Shown one piece after another: positions 1 through 8,104 of a stretch of 64,000 nucleotides of DNA. The position numbers were made by a program, and so were the translations under genes. The stretch covers positions 62,001-126,000 of the forward strand of contig NZ_WHVW01000007.1 of the NCBI RefSeq assembly GCF_009651005.1, written 5' to 3'. Under the pieces are notes generated by a model that was given only the letters and a program-made list of their open reading frames with translations, searched no databases and had not been told where the DNA came from. The number at the start of each line of letters is the position of its first letter. Within the stretch, counting starts at the first letter, position 1. The DNA comes from Sporosarcina obsidiansis. GTDB lineage: Bacteria > Bacillota > Bacilli > Bacillales_A > Planococcaceae.

Positions 1-1125
1 GTCGTTCTTGCGCTCCTAATCAGCTTTTCCATTGCTTACTTCCAGGGCAAAGCGATTGCCAGAAGAATTACGAGAACAGTGGAAGAAATGGACCGCTTTG
101 CGGAGGGTGATTTGCAAAGAAAGCTAATTTATCGGTCAAATGACGAATTTGCTGATTTAGCCGGTTCATTTAATGCAATGACAGCGAAACTTCGTGATAC
201 CATGAAACAAGTTGGCGATTCATCCGAACAAGTTGCGGCTACAGCGGAACAATTGTCGGCGAGCAGCATGGAAGTGACTCACGCGACAGAAGTCGTTACG
301 ATATCGATTCAAGAAATCTCTAGCGGTATCGACAGTCAGAATTCACGAACGAATGAGGTGGTGAATTTATCTTCTCATATACTCGAAAAAATCGATGCCA
401 TTACAAAAAGCATGGAACAATCCAATCAAGCAACAGCAGAAACAAAACAGGCAGCTGCTGACGGGCGCACTTCCATCACGCAGGCACTCAGTCAAATGGA
501 CGAAATCGCTGCTCATACGAATACATTGAGCGAACGTGTACAAACACTCAGCAGCAACACGCATGTCATAGGTACTGCCGTCAGCGTGATAAAAGACATC
601 GCAGCGCAGACGAACTTGCTGGCGATTAATGCGTCTATCGAGGCTGCGCGAAGCGGCGAGCACGGCAAAGGTTTTGCAGTAGTTGCGGAAGAAGTAAGAA
701 AGCTTGCTGATGAATCGCATGTAGCTGCTATTGAAATTGAAAATGTTGTAGCAAAAATTACCGACAATACGGAGCAAATTGAAGCCGATATTTCCAATAA
801 TAACGAGGTAGTTCTATCAGGCCGAAATACGGTCCATACTGCCAGAGACCAATTTATAGGTATTGATGATGCGATACAATATGTGAGAACACAAATGGAA
901 AATGTAACAGCGGCTATTTATGTAATTCAAAAGGACATCGATCAGTTGAGTGATGAAATCAACTATGTGAACGAAGTGGCCATTCAATCGAGCGATAATG
1001 TACAAAATGTGGCGGCGTCCTCTGAAGAACAAAACGCGGCCATGGAAGAAGTGGCGGCAGCTTCGAATTATCTTTCGGAGATGGCTGTGGATTTACAGAA
1101 GACGATTCAATCATTTACCTATTAA
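1..1125 (+). CDS. Methyl-accepting chemotaxis protein, C-terminal part (5' end outside window)
   Basis: The reading frame is open from base 1, so the start lies upstream. The first ~14 visible residues are hydrophobic ([14 protein letters not shown]) and end a membrane segment. A HAMP linker follows ([15 protein letters not shown]), then a long coiled-coil signalling domain. The conserved hairpin tip is present: [18 protein letters not shown] followed by [18 protein letters not shown], the site that contacts CheA and CheW. Chemoreceptors of this type are membrane proteins that modulate CheA kinase activity in response to ligands sensed by an extracellular domain, which is missing here, so the ligand is unknown. 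It ends IQSFTY at a TAA. The frame is intact. Family assignment is very secure. Confidence 0.96.
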   Translation, partial: VVLALLISFSIAYFQGKAIARRITRTVEEMDRFAEGDLQRKLIYRSNDEFADLAGSFNAMTAKLRDTMKQVGDSSEQVAATAEQLSASSMEVTHATEVVTISIQEISSGIDSQNSRTNEVVNLSSHILEKIDAITKSMEQSNQATAETKQAAADGRTSITQALSQMDEIAAHTNTLSERVQTLSSNTHVIGTAVSVIKDIAAQTNLLAINASIEAARSGEHGKGFAVVAEEVRKLADESHVAAIEIENVVAKITDNTEQIEADISNNNEVVLSGRNTVHTARDQFIGIDDAIQYVRTQMENVTAAIYVIQKDIDQLSDEINYVNEVAIQSSDNVQNVAASSEEQNAAMEEVAAASNYLSEMAVDLQKTIQSFTY

Positions 1126-1190
1126 GGTTACGCTGCTTGTTGCAGTGAGATGCCAGAGGACCTTCTAGTTTTTTAAAACGCGAATTATTT

Positions 1191-1252
1191 CAGATACCAG
1201 ATCCCGATATAATTCTAAATTGTTCCTGAGCTGTGTCAGAACTTAGTACCTT
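1191..1252 (+). repeat. GGTACC-family palindromic-ended repeat, diverged copy
   Basis: About 60 bp. It starts ATACCAGATCCCG, has the core AATTCTAAATTGTTCCTGAG, and ends as a decayed version of GGACCTGGTACC (AACTTAGTACC). It matches the better copies at 11011 and 18077 along its length. It lies in the otherwise empty stretch after the chemoreceptor. Confidence 0.8.
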
Positions 1253-1358
1253 AATTTAACGGCTTCCTTAGATTACAACGCACCGAATACTGATCCACTT
1301 TTTCTTTAAGTGACATCATTCTATCTATTTTCTCCTTTAAAGTCTTCTCACAAATGAA

Positions 1359-1404
1359 AAAGGGATATCACAACAGAGTTTCCTCTCATGTGTTATCCCT
1401 TACT
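1359..1404. repeat. Terminator-like hairpin sequence also present at 26241
   Basis: An imperfect hairpin whose arms contain AAGGGATA and TATCCCTT surround the loop GAGTTTCCTCTCAT. A near copy with the same loop lies at 26241-26290. It could terminate transcription from either side. Apart from this, 1126-1485 holds only the two GGTACC-family repeats. Confidence 0.5.
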
Positions 1405-1423
1405 TGTCTACTCTTTGATTGTA

Positions 1424-1478
1424 ATACCAGGTCCAGACTCACTTCTGAATTGTTCTTGAGCTGTGTAAGGACCTTTTA
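1424..1478 (+). repeat. GGTACC-family repeat, copy with decayed right end
   Basis: ATACCAGGTCCAGACTC is followed by the core TTCTGAATTGTTCTTGAGC and then AAGGACCTTTTAGC, so the right terminal palindrome is decayed. It lies just downstream of the stop of the small minus-strand gene at 1486. Confidence 0.75.
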
Positions 1479-1485
1479 GCTTATA

Positions 1486-1635
1486 TTATTTATCTGCTTG
1501 CTTTTGCTTTTTTTTCAAATACTCCGCGCGTATTTTTTCAAGTTGCTGCTTTTTATCAAATTGGGCAGGCTTATTTTTTTCATGATACTTTGCCACAGCT
1601 GCCTGACCTTTGGAATCTAATTGATATTTCCCCAC
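1486..1635 (-). CDS. Small lysine/glutamine-rich protein (49 aa)
   Basis: A small basic protein beginning VGKYQLDSKGQAAVAKYHEK, then a run rich in Lys, Gln and Glu that should be helical (FDKKQQLEKIRAEYLKKKQ). The chosen GTG has AGTAGGTG about six bases upstream. An in-frame GTG at 1644 would add three residues but has a poorer ribosome site. The composition and opening recall small uncharacterised Bacillales proteins, but I cannot name the family. No membrane segment or signal peptide is seen. The neighbours (repeats and a decayed peptidase) give no functional clue. Confidence 0.55.
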   Translation of the reverse strand: MGKYQLDSKGQAAVAKYHEKNKPAQFDKKQQLEKIRAEYLKKKQKQADK

Positions 1636-1818
1636 TTTATTCACCTACTATTCTTGTCGTCTTTATAGTCAACTTTTACAACAAATTTCTAAATCATATT
1701 TTATTGAAGTAGACATTCTTACTTTATTAGTATACTCCCAATCCTTGCATATATCAGTAAAACCGGCTAATTAATTGTATACCATACTGGTTCCAATCTC
1801 CACTGGCCTCATTTTCGA

Positions 1819-2632
1819 CTACCCTCTAACCAACGGCTCCATCACCGTCAACGTTCAATTCACCGTATCCATTTTCTCACTGGCTCCCATAGGTATGGTG
1901 ACTATATAGTGGCTATGTGCTGTAGCCAAGTTAGTCATTAAAGGTTTTGCAAGTGGAACTAGAAATTCATTGATCAGATCCGCTTAGCTTTTCCCGTAGG
2001 CTGGTTCACAGTTCGTACATTTGTCCCACAATGATTCTTGCACAATCTTCAAATTTCCGTGCCATCGCTTAGTGGTTCAAATATCGATACACTGTATTAA
2101 TCGGTTCATGTATTTCTTCCAAGAGAAGAATTCTGCCTTTCGTATTGATTTCATAGGATGTGCCTAAGGTACCCACGAATGACGTGAGATTTCCACCTAC
2201 AATCGGTCCGATGAGATTTCCGGGAACTGCTCCGTTAAGTGGAACTCCAGGTGGGTTGGTAATTTGCCAAGGCGCAGTGGCAGTCGATGTTGCCGCAAAA
2301 AAATTGATCGAAATTATATGTAGGGGTTTGTGGATTAAAGTCTAACAATAAAAAACTTTGGAAACCGATGAGGTCAGCATATTCAAACAACACATTTAAT
2401 AAAATCGTGATGTCGCTGTACCCCGAAACAATTTTAGGATTTTGTTTAATGACGGTAAAATACTTTGCAACATCCGAATTCCATCCGTAATGCGATTAGC
2501 CGCCAACGGACTTTCAAGCGTGACAATCCCTACAGTATCGCCTTTTTTAATTTCTGCGGTATCGTAGCCATTACCCTGTAGCTTCTCTCGCCGTGTAAGT
2601 AATGCACACAATTTATTCTCATGTATTAGCAT
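1819..2632 (-). pseudogene. Decayed LD-carboxypeptidase (peptidase S66 family)
   Basis: Conserved S66 blocks can be followed on the minus strand but not in one frame. In order they are KKGDTVGIVTLESPLAANRI; NPKIVSGYSDITILLNVLFE, with the catalytic serine of the GYSD motif; the substrate-pocket region ending VGGNLTSFVGTLGTSYEINT; ILLLEEIHEPINTVYRYLNH; and C-terminal CTNCEPAYGKSYADLINEF and TLTVMEPLVRG. Intact S66 enzymes cut the L,D-peptide bond in murein tetrapeptides. Here several frameshifts, in-frame stops and an apparent internal deletion between the first two blocks (near 2465) show the gene is dead. The deletion size is estimated only from family length. Confidence 0.75.
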
Positions 2633-2894
2633 ATGTTTGCGAATTTATTTTGGGGATAAAGCGAGTTTCAGTACACTTACTAAGAAAAACAGACTGTAAA
2701 AACAGGAATATCCCCCTATCTTTCCAGCCATATTCAGAATTTATGACAGGCGATCCGGCCTCCTAAAATATATTGAATTATATTCAAAAGAGGAAGTGTG
2801 AAACTCAAAACTGAAAAGAATGATCTCATCTTTACTACTATCTCTATAAACTGCTTTATAAGTAAAAGTAAAACCAGAAGCAATCACTTGATAT

Positions 2895-3203
2895 CTAGAG
2901 AAAACCGTCTTCAGGTTCCCCGACTTCAAACCCCAAGGCTCTTGTCGCTTCCGACTTAAATTTCCCTATCCACGAACTCCACTCATCATCGCTCATCTGT
3001 GCATAAAATGATAACCCGCTCGGTTCCACAGAGGCACATATAAAAACATCCTCATCTTCCTGCCCGAACCAATAGGGAATTCCATTTTTAAAACCTATCC
3101 ATCCTGGCATACTTTCGTATACAGCAGCTAGCTTACCCCACAATTCATCGGGCAGAGAGTACCAAATATTCAAATTGCAATTTTGTAACTGCACCTCACT
3201 CAC
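2895..3203 (-). CDS. Small hypothetical protein (102 aa), immunity-cluster type
   Basis: A compact acidic, tryptophan-rich protein with the landmarks NIWYSLPDELWGKL, ESMPGWIGFKNGIPYWFG and SVEPSGLSFYAQMSDDEWSS. I chose the GTG at 3203 because AGGGAGGG precedes it at good spacing; an ATG at 3242 would add 13 residues with no clear ribosome site. There is no signal peptide or membrane span. A decayed second copy of its C-terminal half lies at 18208-18317. It is followed in the same orientation by two other small proteins, an arrangement typical of Bacillales immunity-protein clusters, but no toxin is visible here, so the role is a guess. Confidence 0.65.
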   Translation of the reverse strand: MSEVQLQNCNLNIWYSLPDELWGKLAAVYESMPGWIGFKNGIPYWFGQEDEDVFICASVEPSGLSFYAQMSDDEWSSWIGKFKSEATRALGFEVGEPEDGFL

Positions 3204-3403
3204 CCGTATCCCTCCCTCTAAAAATGGATCCTGCTTCATCATTTTTCATTATATTGAATTCTACTACCTGCCGAAAGTGTGCCGGATATTCTGGCAAGTC
3301 TCTTTATATAAAAATTTCACACCTGTTCATAATTACATTTGAATTATATAAGGAACTGTACTTCATAATAACCCGATTGAACGCGTCAGCCTGCTGAATA
3401 AAA

Positions 3404-3847
3404 TCACTCTTCTTGTACTTGTAATCCATCAATATTTCTGACGAGCTGCTTATAGTATTCAGAACGCAGTGAAAAGATTGCCTGCTCTTCATGTGTCGTG
3501 CAGGAAAACCATTCAAAATTGTTTTTCAGGAAAGTCATGTCTTCAGGCAGCTGCGGAGCTACCCAGTCATAGAGTGAATTGGCCGACTTGATCAGTAATT
3601 CCAAAGTATCCGGAGATGACTCGATCACATATACTGTAGCCGCCGGACCTTTAGTGATCGTCTGCGCAAACGTTTTTGTTTTATAACTGTTCTTCATGTA
3701 TGGTGCAAATTGATCCAGTACCGTCCGGTCGTATGTCAACTCTTTCCGGGTTATGAAATAAAATTCGTCTGAATGCGCACAAAGTACTTGCATCAAATTT
3801 TCATATACCGCGCCTGTCGGGTTCCCGGTAATTTCCCAGTAGTCCAT
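3404..3847 (-). CDS. Hypothetical protein (147 aa)
   Basis: A soluble protein starting MDYWEITGNPTGAVYENLMQ, with an ATG preceded by AAAAGGATG. Aromatic residues are frequent (FYFITRKELTYDR, NFEWFSCTTHEEQAIFSLRSEYYK). There is no signal peptide, membrane helix or catalytic motif I recognise. It lies between two small same-strand genes, 60 bp downstream of the one at 3908-4342, and is probably co-transcribed with it. The size and neighbourhood fit an immunity or stress-response accessory protein, but nothing in the sequence proves it. Confidence 0.65.
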   Translation of the reverse strand: MDYWEITGNPTGAVYENLMQVLCAHSDEFYFITRKELTYDRTVLDQFAPYMKNSYKTKTFAQTITKGPAATVYVIESSPDTLELLIKSANSLYDWVAPQLPEDMTFLKNNFEWFSCTTHEEQAIFSLRSEYYKQLVRNIDGLQVQEE

Positions 3848-3907
3848 ACTGAATCATCCTTTTCTGTGGAATAGGCATTCTTGGTTCATGTAGGTTCATG
3901 ATGTTTT

Positions 3908-4342
3908 TTAGTCCAGATACATTTCCAATTCAACTTGTACCACTGGCGATGGAAACCTTTCCGGCACTAAGTCTGTTTCTTCCGTAAAACTTATGTCAAA
4001 ACCCGCCAGCTTGTATGACGACATAGTTTCATCCTGCTCAGGCCCTTCAATGAGCCTGCCGGCAAAATGATAAAACACCACATAATGATGCGTACCGTCT
4101 CCGCTCCTGCCAAACGCTGAAACTTCCCCTTCTTTACACGGATCAATTCCGAGAACATAAAATAAATCGCGGATTTCTGCAGGGAATTGCTCACATGCCT
4201 GAACATAATGCAGACAATCTTCACAGCTGCAGTCCTGTGTGATGAGATGGTGACCGGCATAGAACTCCTCAGTTCGTCCTTTATCCGTTTCAATGGTCCA
4301 GGGACCGAATTCCAATCGTTCCATGTGATCGCCCTGTTTCAT
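3908..4342 (-). CDS. Hypothetical protein (144 aa) with CxCxxC motif; intact paralogue of the relic at 17736
   Basis: It starts MKQGDHMERLEFGPWTIETD behind GGAGGGAAGG. A CSCEDC motif near residue 38 could bind metal. The second half has HHYVVFYHFAGRLIEGPE and a C-terminal VVQVELEMYLD. The same two halves, in broken form, occur at 17736-18076, so this family was duplicated in the region. It is the first gene of the minus-strand set 4342-2895. The function is unknown. The family resembles cytoplasmic proteins often seen near SMI1/KNR4 immunity genes, and such a remnant lies just upstream at 4362. Confidence 0.7.
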   Translation of the reverse strand: MKQGDHMERLEFGPWTIETDKGRTEEFYAGHHLITQDCSCEDCLHYVQACEQFPAEIRDLFYVLGIDPCKEGEVSAFGRSGDGTHHYVVFYHFAGRLIEGPEQDETMSSYKLAGFDISFTEETDLVPERFPSPVVQVELEMYLD

Positions 4343-4361
4343 AACATTCCTTCCCTCCCGG

Positions 4362-4465
4362 TCATTCCGCTGCTGTCAGCATATCAATGAATTCAGTAAA
4401 CGTGTCCGCGATGATATGTAAGTTATTACCGTCTACATCATCAGGTTCGGCATACATAGCTTCCA
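4362..4465 (-). pseudogene. C-terminal remnant of a SMI1/KNR4-like immunity protein
   Basis: A 34-codon minus-strand frame reads MEAMYAEPDDVDGNNLHIIA and then DTFTEFIDMLTAAE before TGA. The ending IADTFTEFIDML resembles the last helix of SMI1/KNR4 domain proteins, which normally exceed 120 residues, so only the tail is left. GAGGT precedes the ATG, but a functional 34-residue protein is unlikely. Confidence 0.4.
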
Positions 4466-4651
4466 TTCTACTACCTCAGTCCACTTATTTTTTCAGTTAA
4501 ATGGATCTTACTATACTCTTTTAGAATAGTAAACGGATGGTAAATGAAACGCTTTTATATTTTACCGACACTGCTAGAGGCAATAGATTTTTCTCTGATA
4601 GAATACATACAAACACCACGCATGAAATACAAATCACGGAGGCAAAAACAA

Positions 4652-4793
4652 ATGAAAGTAAAAGTCGCAATCATCTCACCCCGAAGTTTGATTCAAAACA
4701 TATTGAATGCCGGAAAGACCTTCCCTTCTCTGACGATGATTCCCTACACCTATCAGCATATAGAAGGCGCCAAAAAATCCACCTTGATCATCT
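4652..4793 (+). pseudogene. 5' stub of an unidentified gene, possibly a transcription regulator
   Basis: An ATG with ACGGAGG upstream opens MKVKVAIISPRSLIQNILNA, a beta-strand/helix opening typical of cytoplasmic regulators. After about 45 residues (YTYQHIEGAKKSTLIIY) the sequence changes abruptly into the NhaC gene in another frame. I read this as a deletion junction near 4790 joining the start of one gene to the middle of another. The regulator identity is a guess. Confidence 0.4.
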
Positions 4794-6005
4794 ATGATTT
4801 TCATGAGTGTCGGGATGATCATAGGAGCCTAGAACGTATCCGGGAATGTCCCTTCCATCATTTTTTACGGCCTGAATATCCTGAGCCCGTCTTACTTCCT
4901 GATCACAGGCTTTATCATTTGCTGTATCGTAACGTACTTCACCGGCAGTTCCTATGCCACCATCGGGACCCTGGGCATCGCCTTTATCGGGATCGGCTAC
5001 GGGATGGGTATCCCTTCCCCGATCATTGCAGGAATGGTCATCTCCGGTGCTATATTCGGAGATAAAATGACTCCGTTCTCCGATACAACGAATATGGCTT
5101 CGGGCGTGGCAGGGGTGAATATATTCAGGCATATTCACTCCATGCTGTATACCACCGTCCCCGCTGTACTTATTTCAGGAATACTGTATTGGCTGTTAGG
5201 GCTTAAATACAGCGGCAATTATGAACTGGAAAAGACAGCGCTCATCACCAACACACTGAAAGAACACTTTACGATCACACCGGTGCTTCTAGTAGTTCCA
5301 TTGCTGACCATCTTTCTGATCGTCAAGAAAGTACCGCCTGTCATTGCGTTAAATATTGGGGCGTTCACAGCTATTGTAACGGCGTTCATTTTCCAGTCGT
5401 CATTTGGCGTGCCTACCATATTGAATTCATTCATGGACGGGTTTGTATATGAAACAGGGATTGAAGATATCGACAAACTTCTTCAGCGCGGCGGAATCAA
5501 GGGGATGTTCACAGTCATCACATTGGTCATCCTGGTGTTCAGCCTGAGTGAGATTTTACAGAGAACAGGCATTATTTCTGTGATATTGGGGAAAATGACT
5601 TCTTTCATGGATACGCAGACAAAGCTGATCCTTACGACCATTGCGAGTTGTTTTGTCACGAATATGCTATCAGCAAGCCAGTACGTTGCCATTATGATAC
5701 CCGGAGAGATGTTCCGCTCCGCGTATGAAAAACTGAAAATTTCAAGAAGAGTTCTTTCACGGACATTGGAAGACGCCGGAACCATAACTACATTCGTCGT
5801 TCCCTGGTCATCAGGAGCAATTTTTGCCACAGGTGTATTAGGTGTAACAACGATCGAGTCTCTTCCTTATACTTTTTTCGCGATACTGTCTCCATTGGTT
5901 GCCATCGTCTATGCGATCACTGGATTTGCGATATTTAAGGAAGATGAGACGGATCAAACAGGCACTGACCATACCTCTGATCCTCAGAGCGTGATTATGA
6001 AATAG
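4794..6005 (+). pseudogene. Broken Na+/H+ antiporter, NhaC family (5' truncated, internal stop)
   Basis: NhaC-type sequence is readable in one frame from MIFMSVGMIIGA. An in-frame TAG at 4836 replaces what is probably Trp before NVSGNVPSIIFYGLNILSP. The frame then stays open to 6005, including TYFTGSSYATIGTLGIA, ISGAIFGDKMTPFSDTTNMA and the C-terminal helices. The motif GDKMTPFSDT belongs to the ion-transport core of NhaC and related antiporters. About the first third of the protein is missing and replaced by the unrelated stub at 4652. A shorter product could start at the ATG at 5004 (333 residues), but it would lack the N-terminal helices. NhaC normally exports Na+ in exchange for H+ at the cytoplasmic membrane. 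Confidence 0.8.
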
Positions 6006-6018
6006 TGAAATAACACAG

Positions 6019-6055
6019 CAAGTCCCGAAACAATGAGAGATTATTTCGGGACTTG
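6019..6055 (+). terminator. Hairpin after the NhaC relic
   Basis: A perfect 12 bp stem, CAAGTCCCGAAA paired with TTTCGGGACTTG, with a 13-base loop, begins 14 bases after the NhaC stop. The T-rich tail is short. I see no other structure in 6056-6319. Confidence 0.75.
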
Positions 6056-6319
6056 TTAATGTCGTCTATATTCCAATTTGTTTTACTTATTCAGTAGATG
6101 AAGGGTGACATTTTTTATATTTACTATTTCAAACCTATCTGTAGGGCACTCCAAGTGGACTCAAAATTCCTTATATTTTTCATATTGATTTAGAAATGAT
6201 TGAAACCCTTCTTACTTAGCATCCGTTACTCCGACTACACGATAGGTGCCTGCTTTCTTGTGAGGATGGTGGAAGGCAAAAGACAAACAGGACTGTCTGC
6301 CACCCAAGAGTCGCATCCA

Positions 6320-6673
6320 TTATTTATGATAATACGTATGAATTCTTCGATCGGGACGCTGGATTTTATTGAACCAGATCCGGTCTTTCTCTTCCTGTTC
6401 CAATATGCCGACAATCGAAGAAGAGCAGCTGATGCAGATTTTTTCTTTCGTCAGTTGTCCGCACCGTTCACACGGAGCGCCGATATTCGGGAATGTAGCA
6501 GGATGTAACTTTCCTATTTTCACCCATTTATAAAGCAATTCGGGAGAAACACCGGTCAATTCAATGATTTCATCATTCGTTAACATGCGGTTATTTTTCC
6601 GCAGCAAAAAATGAAGCAATTCTGAAAAAATGTCTTCTTCTTTGACATCCAGTCTTTTGGCGAACAGCTGCAT
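6320..6673 (-). CDS. YvyF-like protein (117 aa) with one cysteine cluster
   Basis: A helix-turn-helix-like middle (DEIIELTGVSPELLYKWVKIG) is followed by FPNIGAPCERCGQLT and ICISCSSSI, a CxxC...CxxC zinc-binding pair. This matches the C-terminal half of the TIGR03826/YvyF flagellar-operon family. The N-terminal zinc finger of full-length YvyF is absent, replaced by a short segment (MQLFAKRLDVKEEDIFSELL). It follows the DUF2225 gene by 20 bp in the same orientation and is likely co-transcribed. YvyF proteins are associated with flagellar gene regulation in Bacillus, but no flagellar genes are nearby here, so the role is uncertain. Confidence 0.65.
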   Translation of the reverse strand: MQLFAKRLDVKEEDIFSELLHFLLRKNNRMLTNDEIIELTGVSPELLYKWVKIGKLHPATFPNIGAPCERCGQLTKEKICISCSSSIVGILEQEEKDRIWFNKIQRPDRRIHTYYHK

Positions 6674-6693
6674 AATTCGTCACTCCTTGCCAT

Positions 6694-7374
6694 TTAATAA
6701 ATATTTTCGTTGATTTTGGGAGCTTCATCATATCTGTAATTTTCCCAGCGGTCCCGCGCCAACTTCCGGTATTTGTTGGAAACTTTCCGGTCAGAAATCA
6801 GGCGAGAAAAACCTTTTTTGGCTTCCTGCATGTCGCCAAGCCGGAGACTGAGCTCTGAATATAAATAATGAATCCGCTCGGTGCCTTCTTGATTCGCCGC
6901 ATAAGACTTGCTGTAAAACTCCCGGGCAGATTCAAGATAACGAAGTTCGGGCTCTGCCTCTTGTTTTAGGCGGTACAGCCACGCAATCTTCAGCGCCAGA
7001 TTGGCCAGGAGAAGGGATTCTTCCATCGATGCCCTCGCTACAAGATACGCTAATTGATAGCTGACAATCGCGTCATCGATCGTGCGTTCCCGGCAAATGT
7101 CCGCCGGTTTTTGTAGTTCTTTTATATACAATTCATTGACGAGCATCATGAAAGGGCCATATGTTCTTGTCATGGATTTATGATAGGCATATCCGCAATG
7201 CGGACAAACGGCCACTTCATATAACAGCGGGTTCAACCCATCATATACAGGCATAAAATCCGTATCTTCTTTCATTAGCTGGCAGCGGTTGGGACGGACT
7301 TTATATGTAGTAAAGTGTTTTTTGCAAAATTTGCAATCTACTTTGCTTTCATAATAGTTTATGTTAAAGCCCAT
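6694..7374 (-). CDS. DUF2225 family protein (226 aa)
   Basis: The N-terminus carries two zinc-site cysteine pairs, CKFCKKHF and later CPHCGYAYH, typical of DUF2225 proteins. The remainder is a tetratricopeptide-like helical array (ASMEESLLLANLALKIAWLY, ESAREFYSKSYAANQ, YSELSLRLGDMQEAKKGFSR). Length and architecture match the Bacillus family. It is cytoplasmic with no signal peptide and of unknown biochemical role; the repeats suggest protein binding. It is first in a two-gene unit with the YvyF-like gene. Nothing is damaged. Confidence 0.85.
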   Translation of the reverse strand: MGFNINYYESKVDCKFCKKHFTTYKVRPNRCQLMKEDTDFMPVYDGLNPLLYEVAVCPHCGYAYHKSMTRTYGPFMMLVNELYIKELQKPADICRERTIDDAIVSYQLAYLVARASMEESLLLANLALKIAWLYRLKQEAEPELRYLESAREFYSKSYAANQEGTERIHYLYSELSLRLGDMQEAKKGFSRLISDRKVSNKYRKLARDRWENYRYDEAPKINENIY

Positions 7375-7547
7375 ATGAATAAACTCCTTTATCTTTTATT
7401 TCTCCTTGTTTCTTTTCGGCTATTCACAGGATCTCCTGACTCATCCCATATGATTAGTAAATGTATTCTCATTTTATCATTCATATGCAATTTGGTATAT
7501 ATCTTTTGGTCCATTCATATGAAAGTTTAGGCTATTTGTGCGCACAA

Positions 7548-7580
7548 AAACACGGAAGTCCGAAAAGAACTTCCGTGTTT
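7548..7580. terminator. Terminator hairpin between divergent ends
   Basis: AAACACGGAAGT pairs with ACTTCCGTGTTT across a nine-base loop, giving a perfect 12 bp stem. It lies downstream of the lipoprotein gene at 7594, whose transcript would end in the stem and the following T/A-rich bases. Confidence 0.75.
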
Positions 7581-7593
7581 GGCTGAAGTGTAT

Positions 7594-7962
7594 TTATTCC
7601 ACCTCACCTTCCCATGAGACCATCCCTTCAGATACGTTAATCACTGTGTAGCCGGCATCGTGTAAAATAGTACTTGCCTGGACCGAACGGTTTCCGCTCC
7701 GGCAAATGACGACATACGTTTCCTCTTCACTGAGCCCCGGATCTTTCCCCTGCTCCAATTCGGACAGCGGCAAATTCACAGCTCCGATAATATGCCCTTC
7801 CGCAAACTCCTCCGGCTCCCGGACATCCAGCACAATCGCCCCGTTATCCTTCTGTTGTTGCACTGCATCAATTCCAAGCGTCTGATAGGCCTCCGGTTCC
7901 TCACTGGAACAGGCGCCCAGCAGCATAACCACTGCCGCAAACAGCATACCCCATTTTTTCAA
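7594..7962 (-). CDS. Rhodanese-like lipoprotein (122 aa)
   Basis: It begins MKKWGMLFAAVVMLLGACSS, a lipoprotein signal with lipobox LGAC, so it should be anchored outside the cytoplasmic membrane. A single rhodanese domain follows: VLDVREPEEFAEGHIIGAVN, with the active-site loop CRSGNRS carrying the catalytic cysteine. Such proteins transfer sulfane sulfur or act in thiol redox at the envelope; the substrate is unknown. It lies next to a duplicated tmRNA 3' end at 8014, and the terminator hairpin is 14 bp downstream. The gene looks intact and of normal length for the family. Confidence 0.88.
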   Translation of the reverse strand: MKKWGMLFAAVVMLLGACSSEEPEAYQTLGIDAVQQQKDNGAIVLDVREPEEFAEGHIIGAVNLPLSELEQGKDPGLSEEETYVVICRSGNRSVQASTILHDAGYTVINVSEGMVSWEGEVE

Positions 7963-8013
7963 TTGCTTTCCCCACTTTCTCTTTCACAAAAAGACAAGGC
8001 TCGCGGGCTTTAT

Positions 8014-8046
8014 ATGGAGACGATGGGAGTCGAACCCACGTCCAAA
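8014..8046 (-). repeat. Duplicated 3' end of ssrA (attachment-site copy 1)
   Basis: A 33 bp stretch identical except for one base to 42434-42466, the T-arm/acceptor end of tmRNA (TGGAGACG, GGGAGTCGAA, CCCACGTCC on the plus strand). The rest of tmRNA is absent, so this is an isolated att-type direct repeat. It is the outermost of four copies on the same strand. Confidence 0.85.
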
Positions 8047-8104
8047 AAGTGCAGAAACCCTTTTCCTTAACATCATTCATCTCTTATTGTACACTGTCAC
8101 TTCT

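Noticed and set aside
2160..2345. Plus-strand 61-codon frame
   Set aside because: It lies opposite the S66 carboxypeptidase relic, whose conserved blocks read on the minus strand.
2741..2929. Minus-strand 62-codon frame downstream of the 2895 gene
   Set aside because: It overlaps that gene's end in another frame, has no ribosome site and no recognisable domain.
3304..3516. Minus-strand 70-codon frame
   Set aside because: Mostly overlaps the 3404-3847 gene in another frame and has no ribosome site.
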